Source of the DNA: SIG480 sp045636865
GTDB taxonomy: Bacteria > Bacillota > Clostridia > Oscillospirales > JAAYXM01
Direction of reading: 5' to 3'
NCBI GenBank assembly: GCA_045636865.1
Contig: JAZTYJ010000017.1
Span: 1-64,000 of the forward strand
Length of the DNA stretch: 64,000 nucleotides
Positions 60,568-64,000 of the stretch are shown piece after piece. Each line of letters opens with the position of its first letter. Position 1 is the stretch's first letter. The position numbers and the translations under genes were made by a program. The notes below the pieces were generated by a model. The model had not been told where the DNA came from. It saw nothing but the letters and a program-made list of their open reading frames with translations, and ran no database searches.

Positions 60568-62307
60568 ATGATAAGAAAATTGCTCTCATCACTCAGAGAA
60601 TACAAGACACCGGCGATTCTTACGTTCGTTTTTATCATCGGTGAAGTCATATTGGAGTGCATAATCCCGTTTATTACAGCGAATCTGATGAATCAGATAA
60701 AGGCGGGAATAGAAATTCGCGCACTGCTGCAAACGGGCGGACTTCTCATACTCATGGCACTTCTGTCGCTTGCGTGCGGCGGTATGGCGGGCGTTACTTC
60801 CGCAAAAGCATCAGCAGGCTTTGCGAAAAATCTCCGCCGCGACCTTTTTGCAAAAATCCAGAGCTTTTCATTTGAAAACACCGATAGATTTTCCGTTTCC
60901 TCGCTCGTAACCAGAATGACAACGGATATCTCAAATGTGCAGATGTCGTTTATGATGTGCATAAGAACGGCCATCCGCTCACCGTTTATGTTTATTTTTT
61001 CAATCATAATGTCGTATATAATGGGTGGAAGGCTTGCAACGGTGTTTGTTATTGCAATTCCCATTATTCTTGTCGGACTTTTTACGGTAAGCCGAAAAGC
61101 TATGCCGGCATTTAAAAGAGTTTTCAAGAAATACGATAAACTAAACGAGTCGATAGAAGAGAATGTGCGCGGAATGCGCGTTGTAAAGGGCTTTTCAAAA
61201 GAGGAGTTTGAAAAAGAAAAGTTTTCCCGCGCGGCAGAGGACATTTGTTCCGACTTCACAAAGGCTGAACGCATAGTCGCGTTCAATCAGCCGGTTATGC
61301 AGGTCTGCCTCTATATAATAATGGTGTTCACTCTCTCGTTCGGCTCATATATGGTAATTTCAAGCCGAGGTCTTGAAATAGACGTCGGTCAGATTTCGTC
61401 TATCCTTACTTACGGAATGCAGATTCTTATGTCGCTTATGATGATTTCGATGATTTATGTTATGATTTCGATGTCGCTTGAGTCAATGAAGCGAATATAT
61501 GAGGTTTTCACGGAGGAGTCAAAGATAGTAAACTGCGAAAGCCCGATATACGAGGTAAAGGACGGTTCTGTTGAGTTTAGGGATGTTGATTTCAAATACT
61601 CGGCAGAATCTGAAAAGGCGGCACTTGAGAACGTGAACATAAAGATTGAGTCGGGAATGATGGTCGGAATAATCGGAGGCACAGGCTCAAGCAAGTCAAC
61701 TCTCGTTCAGCTTATTCCGCGTCTGTATGATGCAACTAACGGCGAAGTTTTAGTCGGAGGAGTGAACGTCAGGGAATATGACCTTGAAACACTTCGCGAC
61801 AGCGTTGCGATGGTTTTGCAGAAAAATCAGATTTTCTCGGGAACGATATGTGAAAATCTCCGCTGGGGAAATGCCGATGCGGATATCGAAGAAATCAAGG
61901 AAGCCTGCCGCTTTGCCCAGGCTGATGAATTTATATCCTCCTTTCCGGACGGATATGACACGTACATTGAGCAGGGCGGAACAAACGTATCCGGCGGTCA
62001 GAAGCAGAGACTCTGCATAGCAAGAGCCTTCCTCAAAAAGCCGAAGGTTCTTATTCTTGATGACTCAACAAGTGCTGTTGATACAAAAACAGACGCAAAA
62101 ATAAGAGAGGCGTTCCGTGAGTATATCCCCGAAACCACGAAAATCATTATTGCACAGCGAATTTCCTCTGTTTCGGATGCGGATATGATAATCGTTATGG
62201 AAAACGGAAAGATTTCGGATTTCGGAACGCATGATGAGCTTCTTTTGAGAAACGAAATTTACAGAGAGATTTATGAAGAACAGAAGGGAGGGCAGGCCGA
62301 TGAGTAG
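60568..62307 (+). CDS. ABC exporter subunit 1 (permease-ATPase, degenerate-site half)
   Basis: 579 residues: six membrane segments in residues 15-300 and an ATPase domain from about 335. Walker A GGTGSSKST is near residue 370, the signature NVSGGQKQRL near residue 473 and Walker B KVLILDDSTSAVD near residue 493. The residue after Walker B, normally Glu, is Asp, and the H-loop reads IIAQRISS with Gln for His. Both changes are those of the degenerate site in heterodimeric exporters of the LmrCD/TM287-288 type, so it should pair with the next gene, which it overlaps by 8 bases. The substrate (drug, lipid or peptide) is unknown. Confidence 0.93.
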   Translation: MIRKLLSSLREYKTPAILTFVFIIGEVILECIIPFITANLMNQIKAGIEIRALLQTGGLLILMALLSLACGGMAGVTSAKASAGFAKNLRRDLFAKIQSFSFENTDRFSVSSLVTRMTTDISNVQMSFMMCIRTAIRSPFMFIFSIIMSYIMGGRLATVFVIAIPIILVGLFTVSRKAMPAFKRVFKKYDKLNESIEENVRGMRVVKGFSKEEFEKEKFSRAAEDICSDFTKAERIVAFNQPVMQVCLYIIMVFTLSFGSYMVISSRGLEIDVGQISSILTYGMQILMSLMMISMIYVMISMSLESMKRIYEVFTEESKIVNCESPIYEVKDGSVEFRDVDFKYSAESEKAALENVNIKIESGMMVGIIGGTGSSKSTLVQLIPRLYDATNGEVLVGGVNVREYDLETLRDSVAMVLQKNQIFSGTICENLRWGNADADIEEIKEACRFAQADEFISSFPDGYDTYIEQGGTNVSGGQKQRLCIARAFLKKPKVLILDDSTSAVDTKTDAKIREAFREYIPETTKIIIAQRISSVSDADMIIVMENGKISDFGTHDELLLRNEIYREIYEEQKGGQADE

Positions 62308-64000
62308 GAAAATGCCACCGGCAAAGGGTAAAAGACCTCCTGCAGATATGCGCACGTTAAAGAGGGTAATGGCATCTCTGTTCAAAGAATATCCGAGACT
62401 TCTCGTTTCCGTAATCATATGCATAATTATCTCATCGGTAACAGCGGCAGCACCTGCGGTTTTCCAGCAGCAGATACTTGCCGACATCGGCGTTTTTGCA
62501 AGCTCGGGAGACTGGACGGCAGCTTCAAAGGTCATAATTCCAAAGGTGATTCTGCTTGTTATAATGTATGTCATCTCGCTTGCGGCGATAACTGTCTATA
62601 CACAGCTTATGGCAATTATAACGCAGGGATATCTCAATAAGATGAGATGTATGATGTTTCAGAAGATGCAGAATTTGCCGATAAACTTCTTTGACACAAA
62701 TAAGCACGGTGACATAATGAGCCGTTACACGAATGACATAGACACCCTGCGGCAGCTCATTTCTCAGGCGTTACCAACGTTTCTGAGAGCCGGAGTCATT
62801 ATAGTTTCGGTTCTCGGCATTATGCTCTATTACAGCGCGTGGCTGACGCTTGTAGTCGTTTTCGGTGTTTTTGTTATGATGCTTGTGACAAAGACAGTCG
62901 GAGGCGGAAGTGCGAAGTTCTTTATGCGTCAACAAAAGTCACTCGGAAAGAATGAAGCATACATTCAGGAGATTATGAATGGTCAGCGTGTTGTCAAGGT
63001 TTTCAACCGCGAGGAGACTTGCAGGCAAGAGTTTGATGAGCTCTCGGAAAAGCTTTTCGAGGACAGCTTCAGGGCGCATTCGTTTGCAAACGTTCTCGGA
63101 CCGATAATTCAGAATATAGGAAACATCCTCTATGTTGTTATCGCGGTAGTCGGAGGTCTTCTGCTTCTTGCAAAAGTTCCGAACATCGCTGTGTCGAATC
63201 TCGTTGCCGGCGGAATCGGAGTTCTTTCAATCGATATAGTCATCCCGTTTCTGAATATGACAAAGCAGTTTACGGGAAACGTTAATCAGCTTTCACAGCA
63301 GATTAACGCAATAGCAATGGCAAGCGCGGGTGCTTCGAGAATATACGAGCTTGCTGATTCGGAAGCGGAGACGGACGAGGGATATGTAACGCTTGTCGAT
63401 GCAAGAATCGGGGAAGATGGAGAAATAACCGAATCGGACGAAAAGACAGGAATCTGGGCATGGCGTTATCCGCACAATGACGGTACGGTTACGTATACCA
63501 GACTTCGCGGCGATATAGAGATGACCGACGTTGACTTCTCATACGTTGAGGGAAAACAGGTGCTTAAAAACATAAGTGTGTATGCACGCCCCGGACAGAA
63601 AATCGCTTTTGTTGGTGCAACGGGAGCAGGAAAGACTACGATAACAAATCTCTTTAACCGCTTCTATGATATTGAGGACGGCAAAATCAGATACGATGGA
63701 ATAAACATCAATAAGATAAAGAAGAAGGATTTGCGCCGTTCAATGGGGCTTGTTCTTCAGGAAACAAATCTCTTCACGGGAACCGTTGCCGAAAACATCC
63801 GCTACGGAAAGCTCTCCGCGACGGATGAGGAGGTGCGCGCGGCGGCACGCCTTGCAGGAGCTGACGATTTCATAACAAGACTTCCGAAGGGATACGATAC
63901 GCTGATTACGAATAATGGCGAAAATTTAAGCCAGGGACAGCGTCAGCTTATCGCTATTGCACGTGCGGCGGTATGCGATCCGCCGGTTATGATTCTTGAC
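62300..64000 (+). CDS. ABC exporter subunit 2 (permease-ATPase), cut by the window end
   Basis: The frame opens at ATG 62300 within the end of subunit 1 and stays open to the last base, 567 codons. A basic Pro/Lys-rich N end precedes six membrane segments. An extra hydrophilic stretch of about 50 residues (about 355-405, with DEKTGIWAWRYPHNDGTVTY, read in parts) lies between the membrane domain and the ATPase; the same insert is common in clostridial exporters of this kind. Walker A is GATGAGKTT near residue 437 and the signature NLSQGQRQLIAIARA near residue 540. The window stops at Walker B. It should carry the active ATP site of the heterodimer. Confidence 0.92.
   Translation, partial: MSRKMPPAKGKRPPADMRTLKRVMASLFKEYPRLLVSVIICIIISSVTAAAPAVFQQQILADIGVFASSGDWTAASKVIIPKVILLVIMYVISLAAITVYTQLMAIITQGYLNKMRCMMFQKMQNLPINFFDTNKHGDIMSRYTNDIDTLRQLISQALPTFLRAGVIIVSVLGIMLYYSAWLTLVVVFGVFVMMLVTKTVGGGSAKFFMRQQKSLGKNEAYIQEIMNGQRVVKVFNREETCRQEFDELSEKLFEDSFRAHSFANVLGPIIQNIGNILYVVIAVVGGLLLLAKVPNIAVSNLVAGGIGVLSIDIVIPFLNMTKQFTGNVNQLSQQINAIAMASAGASRIYELADSEAETDEGYVTLVDARIGEDGEITESDEKTGIWAWRYPHNDGTVTYTRLRGDIEMTDVDFSYVEGKQVLKNISVYARPGQKIAFVGATGAGKTTITNLFNRFYDIEDGKIRYDGININKIKKKDLRRSMGLVLQETNLFTGTVAENIRYGKLSATDEEVRAAARLAGADDFITRLPKGYDTLITNNGENLSQGQRQLIAIARAAVCDPPVMILD

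Overview
The window reads as chromosome from a low-to-mid GC Gram-positive anaerobe of the Clostridia, probably a gut commensal. Supporting signs are a T-box leader, a large (about 290 nt) SRP RNA with an Alu-type domain, TrmFO, the YlxR/YlxQ pair, FtsEX with a coiled-coil M23 hydrolase, the dgt-dnaG-rpoD order and housekeeping sigma70 promoters with 17-base spacers. Nothing points to an outer membrane. I cannot place it below class level from sequence alone.

Region 1 (1-14100, + strand) is a carbohydrate-utilisation cluster: a SIS-domain sugar isomerase (cut by the window edge), an unrecognised 230-residue protein, a Gfo/Idh/MocA oxidoreductase, a GH42-like enzyme, a GH2 enzyme, a PHP phosphoesterase and a metallophosphoesterase. 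A second operon follows, with its own promoter and a LacI-type operator: two tandem paralogous proteins of about 580 residues that look like glycosidases of unknown family, then a beta-propeller glycosidase-like protein. Between the two halves lie a tRNA-Ser gene, an AT-rich broken ORF, and an interrupted partial copy of the tRNA 5' half behind a strong promoter.

Region 2 (14120-15375) holds a NagD-like HAD phosphatase with its own promoter and terminator, an array of short hairpins separated by ATATCA-like joints, and a tRNA-Leu.

Region 3 (15397-45830, - strand) is dense housekeeping: recR-ybaB-dnaX, SRP RNA, asnA and glnA; a greA-lysS-(unknown)-trmH-dprA-topA-trmFO-plsX-rnc-radical SAM run; a pucR-ftsE-ftsX-M23-ctpA run ending in an unknown protein; and a rimP-nusA-ylxR-ylxQ-infB-[rbfA fused to nrnA]-truB-ribF run. 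The promoters of greA, glnA, pucR and rimP can be seen. dnaX carries an in-phase A AAA AAG slippery site.

Region 4 (45828-50453, - strand) is a cell-wall run: a hemolysin III-like membrane protein, a D-Ala-D-Ala ligase-family enzyme, glutamate racemase, a DUF1934 protein and a second S41 protease. Region 5 (50498-53626, + strand) is a tryptophan T-box operon: TrpB2-type tryptophan synthase beta, pyridoxal/pyridoxamine kinase and an ECF S component, which together look like indole/tryptophan and vitamin B6 supply. Region 6 (53718-59860, + strand) is dgt-dnaG-rpoD followed by an amidohydrolase, tatD and an aromatic-acid-exporter-like membrane protein. Region 7 holds a lipoprotein (- strand) and a heterodimeric ABC exporter (+ strand) whose second subunit runs off the window.

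No phage, IS transposase, CRISPR array or restriction system was seen. The most unusual items are the RbfA-NrnA fusion, the interrupted tRNA-Ser 5' copy behind a promoter, the hairpin array, the two tandem glycosidase-like proteins under a LacI-type operator, and the TrpB2/B6 operon under a tryptophan T-box.
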